Numbered from the stretch's first letter, positions 41,938 through 53,376 are shown. The stretch: DNA of 55,336 bases from Guyparkeria halophila (GCF_034479635.1 NZ_CP140153.1:2397501-2452836), one strand, 5' to 3'. Translations and numbers: made by a program. The notes: a model not told the origin generated them from the letters alone.

Positions 41938-42492
41938 TCAGGCCTCGCGCCACTTGATCGAGCAACCCATGGAGGGAACCTGCTCCTCGGGGCCGCGACC
42001 GGTTTCGGCCACCTGCTTCATCGCCTCGAACAGCTCGCGCGGCGCGTCCGGCTCGGCCTCCTTGCGTGAGGCATCCAAGCGACCGCGGTACTGCAGCTCG
42101 AGATCCGCGTTGTAGCCAAAGAAATCCGGCGTGCAGACCGCCCCATAGGCCTTGGCGACAGACTGGGACTCGTCGACCAGGTAGGGAAAGGAGAACTTGT
42201 ACGCCTCGGCGACCCGCTTCATGTTCTCCGGCGAGTCCTCGGGATAGTCGCTGGGATCATTGGACATGATCGCCACCGTGTTGACCCCCAGCCCCTTGAG
42301 TTCACGCGCATCGCGCACGATGCGATCGAGCACCGCCTTGACGTAGGGGCAATGGTTGCAGATGAACATCACCAGCGTGCCCTTTTCACCCTGCACATCA
42401 CTCAGGCGCCAGATGCGCCCCTCGGTGTCCGGCAGGGCAAAATCCACGGCGGGACGACCAAAATCACAGACCGGGGTTTCGGTGCGAGCCAT
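41938..42492 (-). CDS. Thioredoxin-fold (AhpC/TSA-like) protein
   Basis: A 184-residue protein, start ATG 42492 with AAGGAGG. The thioredoxin-like N-terminus has ALPDTEGRIWRLSDVQGEKGTL, then the redox position VMFICNHCPYVKAVLDRIV where only CPYV is present, so it lacks the second CxxC cysteine. NTVAIMSNDPSDYPEDSPENM and SVAKAYGAVCTPDFFGYN supply the conserved middle and a Cys-Thr-Pro. A peroxiredoxin- or thiol-disulfide-like redox role is likely, with unusual chemistry. It stands alone, divergent from the PhnD-like gene. Confidence 0.8.
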   Translation of the reverse strand: MARTETPVCDFGRPAVDFALPDTEGRIWRLSDVQGEKGTLVMFICNHCPYVKAVLDRIVRDARELKGLGVNTVAIMSNDPSDYPEDSPENMKRVAEAYKFSFPYLVDESQSVAKAYGAVCTPDFFGYNADLELQYRGRLDASRKEAEPDAPRELFEAMKQVAETGRGPEEQVPSMGCSIKWREA

Positions 42493-42805
42493 GAGCGAAC
42501 CTCCTTGCGGCTTGTCTCTAGGGAAGGCCCAGTGTTTGGAAGGCCTAGTGCTTGAGTGAACACCAGAGTGTCGCATGACACACCAACCGGAAGGCAAACC
42601 GCCCGCCGCTCGCCGCCCGAGCGGCAACTGTGATATTTTTCCTGCGATTCGAGTATCCGCCATGACGCGGGTGATGGCACCGCAGGCCGCCCTGGCAGCC
42701 GGCCGGCCACGCAGGATCCAGACCCCGTCAGGGCAATACGCGCAAACCGGCGGCAGACCGGTCGCGGACACGAAACGATCGCCAAGGACCAGGAGAAACA
42801 CCCCA
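42493..42805. other. Intergenic region (313 bases) with a 16-base tandem repeat
   Basis: No supported gene. Two adjacent 16-mers, GGAAGGCCCAGTGTTT (42522-42537) and GGAAGGCCTAGTGCTT (42538-42553), differ at two bases. They sit just upstream of the thioredoxin-fold gene and could be a regulator's site. A divergent promoter pair is likely here but not resolved. Confidence 0.5.
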
Positions 42806-43657
42806 ATGCACGCCTCGCCGCGCCCCGCCCACGCCTCTCGCCCGACCGCTCGTCGCCACACCGGACTGCTTTCCCTGCTCCTCGGGGCCGCCGCGTTGCT
42901 GGTCGTCACTCTGCCCGCCAAGGCAGAGGACACTCTCAAGATGGCAATCGCGCCCTTCCTGCCGGAAGCGGAGCTGAGCCAGGCCTACGCGCCGGTGGCC
43001 GACTACCTGAGTCGCCGGCTGGGCGAGACGGTCGAACTCGAACTGTTCCCGAACTACCTTTCCTTCTGGGAGGCGACGCGCGGCGGCTCGGAGTTCGATA
43101 TTGCACTCGATGCCGCCCCGGTGACCGACTTTCGCGTCCAGCGCCAGAACTGGCAGGTCATTGCCCGCTTCGACGGCGAGGTGACCCAGTCGCTGGTCAC
43201 CCGCGATGATGACCTGATCCTGTCGCCCAAGGAGCTCGTCAACAAGCGCGTCGCGGTCCAGCCGTCGCCATCGGTCGGGGCACTGGTGCTCTATCAGCTG
43301 TTCCCCAACCCGGTCCAGCAACCGACCCTGGTCTTCGAACGCACCAACCGCGATGTCGCCACCGCCGTGCTCGAGGGCAAGGCGCGGGCCGGCGTGATCC
43401 CCTCCCCGCTGGTCGGCGGCTACCCGGGCCTGTACCCGGTGATCACGACCGAGCCCCTGCCCTTCCTGGGCTTCTCCGTTTCACCGGAGCTCAACGAGCG
43501 CACCCGCAAGGCGCTGCAACAGGCACTGTTGTCTTTTGCCGAAACCGAGGAAGGCCAGCGCATCCTCGACGAACAGCAGCTGACCGACATCGTGCCCGCG
43601 ACCAACCGCTATTACCGCGGTAACGCCGAGTTGCTGATCGGCACCTACGGCTACTGA
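42806..43657 (+). CDS. Solo PhnD/SsuA-type periplasmic substrate-binding protein
   Basis: A 283-residue exported protein, ATG at 42806 after AGGAG. Signal peptide with hydrophobic core [17 protein letters not shown], cleavage near AKA-EDTL. Mature part is a PhnD-like two-lobe fold: [75 protein letters not shown] and [10 protein letters not shown]. No permease or ATPase gene is near. Such orphan PhnD-like proteins may feed sensors or another transporter; ligand (phosphonate, phosphite, or other) is unknown. Confidence 0.8.
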   Translation: MHASPRPAHASRPTARRHTGLLSLLLGAAALLVVTLPAKAEDTLKMAIAPFLPEAELSQAYAPVADYLSRRLGETVELELFPNYLSFWEATRGGSEFDIALDAAPVTDFRVQRQNWQVIARFDGEVTQSLVTRDDDLILSPKELVNKRVAVQPSPSVGALVLYQLFPNPVQQPTLVFERTNRDVATAVLEGKARAGVIPSPLVGGYPGLYPVITTEPLPFLGFSVSPELNERTRKALQQALLSFAETEEGQRILDEQQLTDIVPATNRYYRGNAELLIGTYGY

Positions 43658-43776
43658 ACGCCCGGCGACTGACCCGCGGGGCAAGCTGTGCCATGATTGC
43701 GCCCGCCGGACGGCTTGACCGCGCCCGGCGACACGACTCGACCGCCCCATCTGCATGCAAGAGAGGCCTGCACGAC

Positions 43777-44949
43777 ATGAGCGCACACGCCGCCAAGCGC
43801 CACCTGTTCACCTCGGAGTCCGTCTCCAAGGGCCACCCGGACAAGATCGCCGACCAGATCAGTGACGCCATCCTCGACGCGATCCTCGAGCAGGATCCCG
43901 CGGCCCGGGTTGCCTGCGAAGCATTGGTCAAGACCGGCTTCGTCGTCCTGGCCGGCGAGGTGACCACCTCGGCCTGGGTCGATGTGGACGAACTGGTGCG
44001 CGACGTGATCGTGGACATCGGCTACACCAGCTCGGAGCTCGGCTTCGACGGGCATACCTGCGGCGTGCTGAACGCCATCGGCAAGCAGTCCTCCGATATC
44101 GCCCAGGGCGTCGACCGCGAGGACGTCGCCAACCAGGGCGCCGGCGACCAGGGCCTGATGTTCGGTTACGCGACCAACGAAACCGACGTGCTGATGCCCG
44201 CGCCGATCACCTACGCCCACCGCCTGGTGCAACAACAAGCGACGGTGCGCGAGGCCGGCACCCTGCCGTGGCTGCGTCCCGACGCCAAATCGCAGGTCAC
44301 CTTCCGCTACGAGGACGGGGTCCCGGTGGGCATCGACGCCGTGGTGCTCTCCACCCAGCACAACCCGGACATCGCCCAGCCCGACCTGCACGAGGCCGTG
44401 ATGGAGGAGATCATCAAGCCGGTGCTGCCGGCCGAGTGGCTCGACCAGCACACCAAGTACCACATCAATCCCACCGGCCAGTTCATCATCGGCGGCCCGG
44501 TGGGCGACTGCGGCCTGACCGGGCGGAAGATCATCGTCGACACCTACGGCGGCATGGCCCGCCATGGCGGCGGTGCCTTCTCCGGCAAGGACCCCTCGAA
44601 GGTCGACCGCTCGGCCGCCTATGCCGGGCGCTACGTGGCCAAGAACATCGTGGCCGCCGGGCTGGCCGATCGCTGCGAGATCCAGATTTCCTACGCCATC
44701 GGTGTCGCCGAACCCACCTCGATCTCGGTCGACACCTTCGGCACTGGGACGGTCTCCAACGAGCGCATCACCGATCTGGTCCGCCAGCACTTCGACCTGC
44801 GCCCCTACGGCATCCTGAAAATGCTGGACCTGATCCGGCCGATCTACCGTAAGACCGCCGTCGGCGGCCATTTCGGCCGCGAGGAGCCGGAATTCAGCTG
44901 GGAGCGCACCGATCGCGCCGAGGCACTGCGCGCCGACGCGGGTCTGTAA
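43777..44949 (+). CDS. metK: S-adenosylmethionine synthetase
   Basis: Makes SAM from methionine and ATP. 390 residues from the ATG at 43777 (AGAGAGG upstream). Motifs: [15 protein letters not shown] (GHPDK at residues 19-23), [37 protein letters not shown] (shown in part) and [20 protein letters not shown]. First enzyme of the methyl cycle; ahcY follows under an SAH riboswitch. Confidence 0.98.
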   Translation: MSAHAAKRHLFTSESVSKGHPDKIADQISDAILDAILEQDPAARVACEALVKTGFVVLAGEVTTSAWVDVDELVRDVIVDIGYTSSELGFDGHTCGVLNAIGKQSSDIAQGVDREDVANQGAGDQGLMFGYATNETDVLMPAPITYAHRLVQQQATVREAGTLPWLRPDAKSQVTFRYEDGVPVGIDAVVLSTQHNPDIAQPDLHEAVMEEIIKPVLPAEWLDQHTKYHINPTGQFIIGGPVGDCGLTGRKIIVDTYGGMARHGGGAFSGKDPSKVDRSAAYAGRYVAKNIVAAGLADRCEIQISYAIGVAEPTSISVDTFGTGTVSNERITDLVRQHFDLRPYGILKMLDLIRPIYRKTAVGGHFGREEPEFSWERTDRAEALRADAGL

Positions 44950-44992
44950 GGCCCCGGCGCGACTCGCCCGTGCAGACCGTCCCGCGGGCGGT

Positions 44993-44998
44993 TATACT
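44993..44998 (+). promoter_or_regulatory. Likely -10 element in front of the SAH riboswitch
   Basis: TATACT about 25 bases before the aptamer start, so transcription would begin close to the riboswitch. No good -35 was seen at 16-18 bases upstream. An extended -10 or activator may be needed. Confidence 0.4.
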
Positions 44999-45022
44999 CC
45001 GCGACTGATTTCCCCGCCCCGA

Positions 45023-45122
45023 CCGAGGAGCGCTGCAATCCGCTGATCAGCGGGTCAGGCTCGGCCGAGGCGTGGCGGCGGTCCGACACAGTCGGTCCGT
45101 CACCTGAACAACGGCGCTCTTG
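45023..45122 (+). promoter_or_regulatory. SAH riboswitch of ahcY
   Basis: The conserved SAH-aptamer core is plain: CCGAGGAGCGCTGCAA, then GTCAGGCTCGG, a variable arm, and CCTGAACAACGGCGCTC closing the pseudoknot/stem. It lies about 115 bases before the GTG start of ahcY. In known cases SAH binding raises expression of the SAH-degrading enzyme. Whether control is by transcription or translation is unclear; no obvious T-run hairpin follows. Confidence 0.92.
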
Positions 45123-45238
45123 AGAACCCGCCCCATTAGAACCGGGTTCGCTTTCAAGCCTCGACTTGAACAAGAGCCGCACGTCCCGCCCTCTCGTTCA
45201 AGTCGATCCACTGAAAAGAATCGACGAGGACGCTGACC

Positions 45239-46654
<1,416 letters not shown>

Positions 46655-46663
<9 letters not shown>

Positions 46664-46682
46664 TCTGGCGCTACTGATCTGG
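46655..46682 (+). repeat. 14-base tandem duplication across the ahcY stop
   Basis: CGCTACTGATCTGG occurs twice in a row (46655-46668, 46669-46682); the first copy includes the ahcY stop TGA. A fresh slippage event is the simplest explanation. Confidence 0.95.
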
Positions 46683-46749
46683 CGCGACCGATACGCCCCC
46701 GGGCGGCACGGCATCCCGTGTCGCCCGCCCTACATTTTCCGGAGGAAGC

Positions 46750-47592
46750 ATGCCGATCCCGGTTTCCTGTGAATTCTTTCCGCCCAAGTCCGACGACGGC
46801 GAGGCGAAGCTGCGCGAGGTCTATCAGACACTGGCGCGCGCAATCGACCCCGAGTACTTCTCGGTCACCTTCGGTGCGGGCGGCTCGACCCAGACCCGCA
46901 CCTTCGAGACGGTCCGCGAGATCCAGCGCGACTCGGGCGTGCCGGCCGCCCCGCACCTGTCCTGCATCGGCTCCTCGCGCGAGGGCATCGGGCAGATCCT
47001 CGACGACTACCGCGAGCAGGGCATCCGGCGGATCGTCGCCCTGCGCGGCGACCTGCCCAGCGGCATGCAGGACCCGGGCGACTTCCGCTACGCCAACGAG
47101 CTGGTCGCCTTCATCCGCGAGTACAGCGGTGACTGGTTCCACGTCGAGGTGGCGGCCTACCCGGAAATCCATCCGCAGGCCGCCAGTGCGGATGACGACC
47201 TGGCCAACTTCAAGCGCAAGGTCGAGGCCGGCGCGGACGCGGCGATCACGCAGTATTTCTACTCGATCGAGGCCTACCGGCGCTTTCTCGATGACTGCGA
47301 ACGCCTGGACATCGCCGTGCCGATCGTCCCCGGCGTGATGCCGATCACCAACTACCAGCAACTGGCGCGATTTTCCGACATGTGCGGCGCGGACATCCCG
47401 CGCTGGCTGCGCAAACGCCTGGAGGCCTTCGGCGACGACCTGGAAAGCCTGCGCGCCTTCGGTCACGACGTGGTCGCCGAGCTCTGCCGGCAACTGGTCG
47501 ATGCCGGCGCGCCGGGAATCCACTTCTACGCCATGAACCGCTCGGGACCGGTGATCCGGCTGTGCAAGGATGCCGGCCTGGTCGCGGACTGA
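46750..47592 (+). CDS. metF: 5,10-methylenetetrahydrofolate reductase
   Basis: FAD enzyme making 5-methyl-THF for methionine remethylation, so it completes the methyl cycle with metK and ahcY. 280 residues, good ribosome site GGAGG. Motifs: SCEFFPPKSDDGE, YFSVTFGAGGSTQ, ALRGDLPSG, VAAYPEIHPQA, ITQYFYSIEAYRRF and IVPGVMPITNYQQLARFSDMCG (in part). The N-terminal half of the reaction partner, homocysteine methyltransferase, is not in the window. Confidence 0.97.
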   Translation: MPIPVSCEFFPPKSDDGEAKLREVYQTLARAIDPEYFSVTFGAGGSTQTRTFETVREIQRDSGVPAAPHLSCIGSSREGIGQILDDYREQGIRRIVALRGDLPSGMQDPGDFRYANELVAFIREYSGDWFHVEVAAYPEIHPQAASADDDLANFKRKVEAGADAAITQYFYSIEAYRRFLDDCERLDIAVPIVPGVMPITNYQQLARFSDMCGADIPRWLRKRLEAFGDDLESLRAFGHDVVAELCRQLVDAGAPGIHFYAMNRSGPVIRLCKDAGLVAD

Positions 47593-47632
47593 CCCCGCAC
47601 GGCCGCCCCGGCGAGACGTTATACTGCCGCTC

Positions 47633-48622
47633 ATGAGCGATTCGACCCCGCGCAAGCACATCTGGATCGAACCGGCCGACCCGGCCACGGCACGCGCCGC
47701 GGGCGAGGCCGGCGCCACGGCCCTGGTGGTGCCGGAAGGCGCCGACACGGCAGACCTGCCGCGTGTCGGCGCCGGTGGCGCGTTCCGTGAAGGCCGGGAT
47801 TTCGAGCGCTACCGCATTGAGCGCGAGAGTGACGAGGAGGCCGTCCGGCCTGACCGGCTCGCCGTGATCGAACCGACCGAATGGACCATCATCCCGGCCG
47901 AGAACCTGATCGCCCGCGGCGTGGACGTGATTCAGGTGGTCGATACCGCCGAGCAGGCCAAACTCGCACTGACGATCATGGAACAGGGAGTGGCGGGCAT
48001 CTGGCTGCGCCATGCGGACGCCGCCACCATCGCGGCACTGGGGCGCATGCTCGCCGAGCTCGCCCCCGCACCGGTCGAGCTGACGGACGCGCGCATCAGC
48101 GCCATCACGCCGGTGGGCATGGGCGATCGCAGCTGCCTCGACCTGATCGGCGAACTCGCCCCTGGCGAGGGCCTGCTGGTGGGCAGCTTCAACCACGCCC
48201 GCTTTCTGATCCACAGCGAAAACGTCGACAACCCGCACTGTGCCGCACGCCCCTTCCGGGTGAACGCCGGCGCGATCCACGGCTACGTGGTCACGCCCGG
48301 GGACCGCGTGCGCTATCTCGCCGAGATGGCAAGTGGTGACCCCGCCCTGGTGGTGGACAGCGATGGCCACACGCGCACGCTCGCCGTCGGCCGCAACAAG
48401 ATCGAGCGCCGGCCGATGGTGCAGATCGAGGCGGTCGACGATGACGGCACCCGCTACTCCGCGATACTGCAGCACGCCGAGACTATCCGCCTGGTCTCCC
48501 TCGAAGGCCGGGCGGTAAGCGTGCTCGACCTCCGGCCCGGCGACCGGGTGCGCGTCTCGCTGGCCGAGCGCGGCGGGCGGCACTTCGGCCGACGGGTCGA
48601 AGAGACCATCAACGAACGCTGA
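47633..48622 (+). CDS. 3-dehydroquinate synthase II (archaeal AroB'/GriH family)
   Basis: A 329-residue protein of the COG1465 family. In archaea it makes 3-dehydroquinate from the C7 amino sugar ADH by NAD-dependent oxidative deamination; the Streptomyces homologue GriH makes 3-amino-4-hydroxybenzoate. Family blocks: PVGMGDRSCLDLIGELAPGEG (160-180, in part), LLVGSFNHARFLIHSENV, RPFRVNAGAIHGYV (207-219) and GRNKIERRPMVQIEA (253-267). N-terminus is typical (KHIWIEPADPATARA). The ADH-forming aldolase partner (AroA'/GriI) is not in the window. No ribosome site is visible; TATACT is 7 bases before the ATG. It sits between metF and bioA. Confidence 0.88.
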   Translation: MSDSTPRKHIWIEPADPATARAAGEAGATALVVPEGADTADLPRVGAGGAFREGRDFERYRIERESDEEAVRPDRLAVIEPTEWTIIPAENLIARGVDVIQVVDTAEQAKLALTIMEQGVAGIWLRHADAATIAALGRMLAELAPAPVELTDARISAITPVGMGDRSCLDLIGELAPGEGLLVGSFNHARFLIHSENVDNPHCAARPFRVNAGAIHGYVVTPGDRVRYLAEMASGDPALVVDSDGHTRTLAVGRNKIERRPMVQIEAVDDDGTRYSAILQHAETIRLVSLEGRAVSVLDLRPGDRVRVSLAERGGRHFGRRVEETINER

Positions 48623-48649
48623 ATTCACCGCTGACTTCCGGAGCACGGC

Positions 48650-49990
48650 ATGACCCGCAACCAGGACTGGCAACGCCGCGACCTCAACGTCCTCTGGCAC
48701 CCCTGCACCCAGATGAAGGACCACGAGTCCATCCCGCTGGTACCCGTCGACCGCGGCGAGGGGCCGTGGCTGTACGACTTCGACGGTCGGCGCTACCTCG
48801 ACATCATCAGCTCCTGGTGGGTCAACATCTTCGGCCACGCCAACCCCTACATCAACGACCGCATCAAGGCACAGCTCGACAAGCTCGAGCACGTGATTCT
48901 GGCCGGCTTCTCGCACGGCCCGGTGGTCGAGCTCTCCGAACGACTGGTGGAGATCACGCCCTCGGGGCTCGACCGCGTCTTCTACGCCGACAACGGCTCC
49001 TCGGGTGTCGAGGTGGCGCTCAAGATGAGCTACCACTACTGGCGCAACAGCGGCCGGCCGGAGAAGAGCGAGTTCGTCACGGTGGCCAACAGCTACCACG
49101 GCGAGACGCTCGGCACGCTCTCGGTCGGTGACGTCGGCCTGTACAAGGACACCTACGGCCCGCTACTGCGCGCCACCGCGACCGCCCCGTCGCCGGCCTG
49201 CCGCCAGGATCAGGGCGACTGTCGCGAGCGGGCCGCCGAGGCGCTCGAGGGCATGCGACGGATCCTCGAGGAGCAGGCCGACCGTACCGCCGCGGTGATC
49301 GTCGAACCCTTGGTGCAATGCGCGGCGGGCATGCTGATGCACCACCCGGACTACATCCGCGGACTGCGGATGCTCTGCGACGAGTTCGACGTCCACCTGA
49401 TCTGTGACGAAATCGCGGTGGGCTTCGGCCGCACCGGCACCCTGTTCGCCTGCGAACAGGCCGACATCACCCCGGACTTCATGTGCCTGTCCAAGGGGCT
49501 GACGGCCGGCTACCTGCCGCTGGCCGCGGTACTGACCAGCGACACGGTCTACCAGGCGTTTTACGACGACTACGCGACCATGCGCGCCTTCCTGCACAGC
49601 CACAGCTTCACGGGCAACCCGCTGGCCTGCGCGGCGGCACTCGCCACCCTCGACCTGTTCGAGCGCGACGACGTCATCAACGCCAACCAGAAATCGCAGG
49701 ACATCATGGACCGGCACCTCGCCGAACTGGCCGAAGAGCCCCACATCACCAACGTGCGCCGCACCGGGATGATCGCCGCCATGGACCTGGTCGACCCGGC
49801 GACGGGCGAGCCGTTTCCGTCCGGGGATCGCCGCGGGGTGCGCGCGTACCAATACGCGCTCGAGCATGAGCTGCTGCTGCGCCCGCTCGGCAACACCCTC
49901 TACTGGATGCCCCCCTACGTGCTCGACGAAGACGACTATCGACACGTATTCGAAGTCACGCGCGACGCCGCGCGCGTGGCGTCGCGCTAG
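48650..49990 (+). CDS. bioA: Adenosylmethionine-8-amino-7-oxononanoate aminotransferase
   Basis: PLP class III aminotransferase of biotin synthesis; it uses SAM as amino donor, which may explain its place in a SAM cluster. 446 residues. LNVLWHPCTQMKDHE is the BioA signature; the PLP Asp is in ICDEIAVGFGRTG and the PLP lysine is Lys282 (MCLSKGLTAGY). No other bio genes are near. The ribosome site is GGAG. Confidence 0.96.
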   Translation: MTRNQDWQRRDLNVLWHPCTQMKDHESIPLVPVDRGEGPWLYDFDGRRYLDIISSWWVNIFGHANPYINDRIKAQLDKLEHVILAGFSHGPVVELSERLVEITPSGLDRVFYADNGSSGVEVALKMSYHYWRNSGRPEKSEFVTVANSYHGETLGTLSVGDVGLYKDTYGPLLRATATAPSPACRQDQGDCRERAAEALEGMRRILEEQADRTAAVIVEPLVQCAAGMLMHHPDYIRGLRMLCDEFDVHLICDEIAVGFGRTGTLFACEQADITPDFMCLSKGLTAGYLPLAAVLTSDTVYQAFYDDYATMRAFLHSHSFTGNPLACAAALATLDLFERDDVINANQKSQDIMDRHLAELAEEPHITNVRRTGMIAAMDLVDPATGEPFPSGDRRGVRAYQYALEHELLLRPLGNTLYWMPPYVLDEDDYRHVFEVTRDAARVASR

Positions 49991-49995
49991 CACCG

Positions 49996-50730
49996 ATGCG
50001 CACCCGCCGCGTCTTTGTCGACCACGAACTACAAGCCGGCAGCGAAATCGACCTGCCGGCGGATACCGTCAACTACCTGAGAAACGTCCTGCGCCTGAAG
50101 GACGGCCAGCCACTGGAACTGTTCAACGGGCGCGGCTCGCGCGCCCGCGGCCGGCTGACACTGGCACGGCGCGAAGCCCGCGTGCTGGTCGAATCGAGCC
50201 AAGCCAGCCCCGCCGAGTCGGTGGTCCCGATCACCCTGATGGCCGCGCTGGCCAAGGGCGAGAAAATGGAGCTGGTGATCCAGAAGGCGGTCGAGCTGGG
50301 CGTGACTACCATCGCGCCGGTGGAAACCGAGCGCAGCGTGCTGGAACTGAAGGGCAACCGGGCCGAGAAGCGCCTGGTCCGCTGGCGTCAGATCATGATC
50401 AACGCCTGCGAGCAGTGCGGGCGCGACACCTTGCCGACCATCGAACCGATTCGCCCACTGGACCAGGCACTGGCGGCAACCGATGCGCCGGTAAAACTGG
50501 TGCTCGACCCACGCGCCCAACAGCCGCTGCAAGCCCTGCGCGATCAGCAGCGCCCCACGGGAGTGTCGCTGCTGGTCGGCCCGGAGGGCGGGCTGACCGG
50601 GGACGAAGTCGCGTTGGCCGGGGAACACGGGTTTCGGGCACTGACCATCGGACCGCGCATCCTGCGCGCCGAGACTGCAGCGATCACCGGGGTGGCGGTG
50701 CTGCAGTACCAGTGGGGCGATCTGGGATAG
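49996..50730 (+). CDS. rsmE: 16S rRNA m3U1498 methyltransferase RsmE
   Basis: SPOUT-class methyltransferase of 244 residues. PUA-like N-terminus, then IQKAVELGVTTIAPV, CEQCGRDTLPTI, and the SAM-knot VSLLVGPEGGLTGDEVALAGEHGF (in part) with LRAETAAITGVAVLQ. It begins 5 bases after the bioA stop, so it is co-transcribed, as is common. Confidence 0.96.
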   Translation: MRTRRVFVDHELQAGSEIDLPADTVNYLRNVLRLKDGQPLELFNGRGSRARGRLTLARREARVLVESSQASPAESVVPITLMAALAKGEKMELVIQKAVELGVTTIAPVETERSVLELKGNRAEKRLVRWRQIMINACEQCGRDTLPTIEPIRPLDQALAATDAPVKLVLDPRAQQPLQALRDQQRPTGVSLLVGPEGGLTGDEVALAGEHGFRALTIGPRILRAETAAITGVAVLQYQWGDLG

Positions 50731-50788
50731 AAATGCCGGCCGGTCCACCGCTGACTGCCGGCCCTTCCTGTTAGCCGATCAGCGAGAC

Positions 50789-52477
50789 TCAGTCGTCAAT
50801 CTTGTCGGGACGGAAACCGGAGCTGATCGGGTAACGACGGTCACGGCCGAAGGCGCGCCGGCTGATACGCACCCCCGGCGGGGCCTGGCGACGCTTGTAT
50901 TCGTTGACCAGGATCATGCCGACCACCCGGCGGACCACGGCCTCGTTCAGCCCCATGGCGACGATCTCCTCGATACTGCTGTCGTGTTCGACGAATGCCT
51001 CGATAATCCGATCGAGATCCGCGTAGGCCGGCAGCGAATCCGAATCACGCTGATCGGCACGCAGCTCCGCCGAGGGCTCGCGCGTGATGACCCGTTCGGG
51101 CACTGCGTCGAGCTCGGGGCGCACGGTTCCCCCCAGCGAGTTGCGGTAGCGGGCTAGCTGATAGACCACCGTCTTGGGGACATCCTTGATCGGGGCGAAA
51201 CCACCGGCCATGTCGCCGTACAGGGTCGCGTAACCGACGGCCAGTTCCGACTTGTTGCCGGTCGTCAGCAGCAGCCGGCCGAACTTGTTCGACAAGGCCA
51301 TCAAGATCACGCCGCGGGCGCGGGCCTGCAGGTTCTCCTCGGTGACGTCATCCGCCAGGCCGGCGAACAAGGGCGAGAGCGTTTCCTGGAACGAGCTGAA
51401 GACTGGCGCGATCGACAAGGTTTCGCAACGCACGCCCAGCGCCTCGCACTGAAGCTGGGCATCCTCGAGACTCATGGGCGAGGTGTACTGGGAAGGCATG
51501 CGCACGGCCAGCACGTTGTCCGCGCCCAGCGCATCCACCGCGAGCGCGAGCACCAGGGACGAGTCAATACCGCCCGACAACCCCAGCACCACGCCGGAAA
51601 ACCCGTTCTTGCGCACGTAGTCGGCAACGCCGGTGGTCAGGGCGCGATAGATCTCCGCCTCGCCCTGCTGCCAGTCATGGCTGGGGCCGTGGGCGACGAC
51701 TTCGCCCGTTGCCGAGATCTCCGTCCAGCCGATGCTTTCGACAAAGCCGGGCAGGTGCATGTGATTGCCGGTGCGACAGGAGACGAATGACCGCCCGTCG
51801 AACACCAGTTCGTCCTGACCGCCAACCAGATTGACGTAGATGATCGCGCAGCCGCTGGAATGCACGCGCTCGGCGATCTGGGCCTCGCGCTCGCGGGTCT
51901 TCTGACGATGAAACGGCGAGGCGTTTAGCACGCAGATGACGCGGGCGCCGGCGGCGGCCGTCTCCTCGATCGGCCCCTGGCGCCAGGCGTCCTCGCAGAT
52001 GACTACCCCCACGGGGACACCATCGATCTCGGCCACCAGCGACGAAGTCCCCTTGCGGAAGTAGCGCTTCTCGTCGAACACGCCGTAGTTGGGCAGGGCG
52101 CGCTTGGCGTAGCGGGCCACGATTTGTCCGCCATCGATCAGTACCGCCTGGTTCTGCAGGCAGCCCTCGGCGTCTCGCCCCGGCGTGCCGATCAGCACGG
52201 CCGTATCGCCCACCGCCCCGGCAATTCGCACCAGCTGGGCCTCGCAGGAGTCGACGAAATCCTCGCGCAGCAGCAAGTCTTCGGGTGGGTAGCCGGAGAT
52301 GGTCAGTTCGGGAAAGACGACCAGCCGGGCTTCGATCTCCTTGCGGGCCCGCGCCACCAGCTCGATCACGCGCGAGGCGTTGGCGCGACAGTCCCCGACC
52401 CGGGTGTTGATCTGGGCCAGCGCGATCCGCAGCCCGCCAACCTCGCGCTCGTCGATTCGGTTCAGATTGTCAGTCAC
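50789..52477 (-). CDS. nadE: Glutamine-dependent NAD+ synthetase
   Basis: Two-domain enzyme: N-terminal nitrilase-type glutaminase ([14 protein letters not shown]; Glu in [17 protein letters not shown]; Lys in [12 protein letters not shown]; nucleophile Cys in [10 protein letters not shown]) and C-terminal synthetase with the PP-loop [17 protein letters not shown]. It makes NAD+ from deamido-NAD+. GTG at 52477 overlaps the sucD stop (GTGA), giving 562 residues; an open frame reaches 52585 but overlaps sucD. Third gene of the sucC-sucD-nadE unit. Confidence 0.96.
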   Translation of the reverse strand: MTDNLNRIDEREVGGLRIALAQINTRVGDCRANASRVIELVARARKEIEARLVVFPELTISGYPPEDLLLREDFVDSCEAQLVRIAGAVGDTAVLIGTPGRDAEGCLQNQAVLIDGGQIVARYAKRALPNYGVFDEKRYFRKGTSSLVAEIDGVPVGVVICEDAWRQGPIEETAAAGARVICVLNASPFHRQKTREREAQIAERVHSSGCAIIYVNLVGGQDELVFDGRSFVSCRTGNHMHLPGFVESIGWTEISATGEVVAHGPSHDWQQGEAEIYRALTTGVADYVRKNGFSGVVLGLSGGIDSSLVLALAVDALGADNVLAVRMPSQYTSPMSLEDAQLQCEALGVRCETLSIAPVFSSFQETLSPLFAGLADDVTEENLQARARGVILMALSNKFGRLLLTTGNKSELAVGYATLYGDMAGGFAPIKDVPKTVVYQLARYRNSLGGTVRPELDAVPERVITREPSAELRADQRDSDSLPAYADLDRIIEAFVEHDSSIEEIVAMGLNEAVVRRVVGMILVNEYKRRQAPPGVRISRRAFGRDRRYPISSGFRPDKIDD

Positions 52478-53376
52478 GATGTGCTCATGCCCTCGGACTG
52501 GCTCTCGAGCACGCGGGCGGCCGTGACGCCCAGCTCGGCCGGGCTGTCCACGACGTGCACGCCGGCGGCACGCAGGGCCGCGCATTTCGCCGCCGCGGTC
52601 CCCTTGCCCCCGGCAATCACCGCCCCGGCATGCCCCATGCGCTTGCCGGCCGGCGCCGTCGCGCCGGCAATGTACGCCACCACGGGCTTGGGATACCCCT
52701 GCCGGATGAACTCGGCGGCGGCTTCTTCGGCCCCGCCGCCAATTTCACCCACCATCAGCACCAACTCGGTCTGCGGGTCTTCGGCAAAGCGCGACAGGCA
52801 GTCGATGAAATCGAGCCCGCCAACCGGGTCGCCACCAATACCGACGCAGGTGCTCTGGCCGAGACCGGCGGTCGTGGTCTGAGCGACGGCCTCGTAGGTC
52901 AAAGTGCCGGAACGAGACACGATGCCGACGCGCCCCTTGGTGTGGATCGAGCCCGGCATGATGCCGATCTTGCAGCTATCCGGCGTGATCAGCCCCGGGC
53001 AGTTCGGTCCGATCAGGCAGGCATCCGGGTAATCCTGAGCCAGCACGGCCTTGACCTTCAGCATGTCGATCACCGGGATGCCCTCGGTGATGCAGGCAAT
53101 CACCTCGATACCGGCCGCGGCGGCCTCGAGAATCGAATCCGCGGCAAAGGGCGCGGGCACGTAGATCATGCTCGCCGTCGCACCGGTTTCCCGCACGGCA
53201 TCGGCGACCGTATCGAACACCGGCAGGCCCAGGTGTGTCTGCCCGCCCTTGCCGGGCGTCACCCCGCCGACCAGACGCGTGCCATACGCGATCGCCTGCT
53301 CGGAGTGAAAGGTGCCCTGTTTCCCGGTAAACCCCTGGCAGATAACCCGGGTGGATTCATCGACCAGAATGCTCAT
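52474..53376 (-). CDS. sucD: Succinyl-CoA synthetase, alpha subunit
   Basis: CoA-binding subunit, 300 residues. Marks: [55 protein letters not shown] (in part), [14 protein letters not shown], and the active-site His in [17 protein letters not shown]. Starts with an ATGA overlap at the sucC stop. A short C-terminal tail ([10 protein letters not shown]) leads into the nadE start. Confidence 0.95.
   Translation of the reverse strand: MSILVDESTRVICQGFTGKQGTFHSEQAIAYGTRLVGGVTPGKGGQTHLGLPVFDTVADAVRETGATASMIYVPAPFAADSILEAAAAGIEVIACITEGIPVIDMLKVKAVLAQDYPDACLIGPNCPGLITPDSCKIGIMPGSIHTKGRVGIVSRSGTLTYEAVAQTTTAGLGQSTCVGIGGDPVGGLDFIDCLSRFAEDPQTELVLMVGEIGGGAEEAAAEFIRQGYPKPVVAYIAGATAPAGKRMGHAGAVIAGGKGTAAAKCAALRAAGVHVVDSPAELGVTAARVLESQSEGMSTS

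Noticed and set aside
40148-42115. 655-codon plus-strand open frame
   Set aside because: Antisense to tkt; Gly/Val/Leu-rich without any family motif.
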